Below, piece by piece: positions 6,247 to 6,895 of a stretch of 6,895 nt of DNA; position 1 is the first letter of the stretch, and the number at the start of each line of letters is the position of its first letter. A model generated the notes under the pieces. The model made no database searches. It had not been told where the DNA came from and was given only the letters and a program-made list of their open reading frames with translations. The stretch is from positions 1 to 6,895 of the forward strand of contig VAWV01000101.1 in NCBI GenBank assembly GCA_005883295.1, written 5' to 3'. The DNA comes from Actinomycetota bacterium. GTDB taxonomy: Bacteria; Actinomycetota; Thermoleophilia; Solirubrobacterales; Thermoleophilaceae. Position numbers and translations under genes: made by a program.

Positions 6247-6895
6247 CCTGGCCGCGGTCGCGGGGCTGGTGGCCCTGGCGACCCGGCTCGTGGCACGGAC
6301 CCTGCTGCCCCACCTGCGCGGGGTGGACCGGGTGCTGGCGCTCGTGGCGCTGTTCACCGCCGGCCTTCTCGCGTGCCACGTGATCCCTCTCTGCCTTGGC
6401 GTGCTGTCCAGGGGCTCGGTGCTCGTCGCCGCGGCGCTTCTGGCCGGCGGCGCGCTGCTCTTGTCGAGGCGCCGGCCCCGCGCCGTGGTTGGCCCCCGAC
6501 CCGGCGGCGGGCGAGCGCCGGTGGCCACGTGGGTGCTCACGCTCTACGCGTGCGCGGTCGTCGTGGCCTACCTCTCGACTGCGGTCACCACCGCGGTCAC
6601 CCAGGTGGACTTCATGGAGTTCCACGAGCCCGCGGTGGCGAGCTGGATCCAGCACGGGTCGCTGTGGCCGATCCTGTCGCTCTATCCCGGACACATGTCC
6701 GGCTACTACCCGAACAACGGCGACGTACTGCTGCTTGCCGCCTCGCTGCCCTGGAGGAGCGACTTCCTGGTGCGGCTCGTCGACGTGCCCTACCTAGCCG
6801 CGCTCGCACTCGCCGTGTGGGCGATCGCGCGCGAGCTCGGCGCGGGCCGGCTCAGCGGGCAGCTGTACGCGCTGCTCCTGGTGTTCCTGCCGGTC
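6212..6895 (+). CDS. polytopic GT-C-like membrane protein, 3' end outside window
   Basis: The open frame runs from GTG 6212 to the window edge (228 residues seen). GTG 6212 is the first possible start after an in-frame TGA at 6173-6175, and it overlaps the upstream gene by 35 bases. Four hydrophobic segments come first (about 6-28, 40-64, 69-84, 105-125), split by an arginine/glycine/proline loop (86-104). Then comes a hydrophilic stretch DFMEFHEPAVASWIQHGSLWPI with D133 and H138, then GYYPNNGDVLLLAASLPWRSDFLVRLVDVPYL and a fifth segment at 192-206. The D-x4-H / A-x-W-x-Q-x-G-S / YP-x-N order matches what I recall of large actinobacterial GT-C-like proteins of unproven function. A role in adding sugars outside the membrane, next to the ArnT-like gene, is plausible. 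Coding is well supported by codon bias and hydrophobic pattern; function is not proven. Confidence 0.8.
   Translation, partial: MSFGEYIAGAADLAAVAGLVALATRLVARTLLPHLRGVDRVLALVALFTAGLLACHVIPLCLGVLSRGSVLVAAALLAGGALLLSRRRPRAVVGPRPGGGRAPVATWVLTLYACAVVVAYLSTAVTTAVTQVDFMEFHEPAVASWIQHGSLWPILSLYPGHMSGYYPNNGDVLLLAASLPWRSDFLVRLVDVPYLAALALAVWAIARELGAGRLSGQLYALLLVFLPV
6578..6601 (+). repeat. 12-base tandem duplication inside the last gene (TAVT twice)
   Basis: Two adjacent codon-aligned 12-base units, ACTGCGGTCACC and ACCGCGGTCACC, differ at one base and encode TAVT-TAVT (residues 123-130) at the end of the fourth hydrophobic segment, just ahead of D133. It is probably a small slippage duplication. Polymorphism between strains is possible, but nothing here shows it. 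Confidence 0.5.

Noticed and set aside
5428..6540. Long minus-strand open frame (370 residues) opposite the ArnT-like gene and the next gene
   Set aside because: Its translation is a low-complexity R/A/G/P/H-rich string without a fold pattern, and it runs opposite two well-supported membrane-protein genes. Such open antisense frames are expected at this GC content.
1..6895. Possible mobile element, defence system, CRISPR array or RNA gene
   Set aside because: No spaced repeats, transposase or integrase motifs, tRNA-like cloverleaf, or nuclease/helicase signatures were seen. The window is filled by glycan-related coding sequence.

Overview
The window is a tightly packed stretch of a GC-rich (by eye about 70% or more) bacterial genome. 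Codon third positions are almost all G/C, GTG starts are common, Shine-Dalgarno signals are weak, and the protein styles look actinobacterial. I lean towards a deep-branching actinobacterium of the Thermoleophilia type, but this comes from memory of protein style and is not proven. Every gene with a recognisable family belongs to glycan assembly or decoration, so this reads as the interior of a surface-polysaccharide or glycolipid locus. No tRNA, rRNA, CRISPR array, transposase or long repeat was seen, and no gene-free stretch is longer than about 50 bases.

Layout. (1) Rightward block, 2-2051: the C-terminal end of an unidentified protein, a putative sugar O-methyltransferase (124-1161) and a GT8-type glycosyltransferase (1161-2051), joined by stop/start overlaps. 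(2) Leftward pair, 2048-3921: a GT4-type glycosyltransferase (2842-3921, transcribed first) followed 5 bases later by a TylF/MycF-type O-methyltransferase (2048-2836). This pair meets the first block tail to tail, and one palindromic CTAG supplies both stop codons. (3) Rightward block, from about 3968 to the window end: a GT2-type glycosyltransferase, a GT39/ArnT-like membrane glycosyltransferase (4915-6246) and the start of a second multi-pass GT-C-like membrane protein (6212 to the edge), again with overlapping junctions. The leftward pair and the last block diverge from a gap of about 46 bases.

Working model (inference): cytoplasmic GT8, GT4 and GT2 enzymes add sugars from nucleotide-sugar donors to a lipid-linked or similar acceptor. 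Two unrelated SAM-dependent methyltransferases cap or decorate sugar hydroxyls. Two polytopic GT-C-type proteins add sugars on the outer face of the membrane from polyprenyl-phosphate donors. The product would be an O-methylated surface glycan of unknown structure.

The most unusual single observation is the GT4 enzyme. The middle of its C-terminal Rossmann domain appears to be missing, an in-frame gap of roughly 30-40 residues, while the catalytic motifs on both sides are intact.
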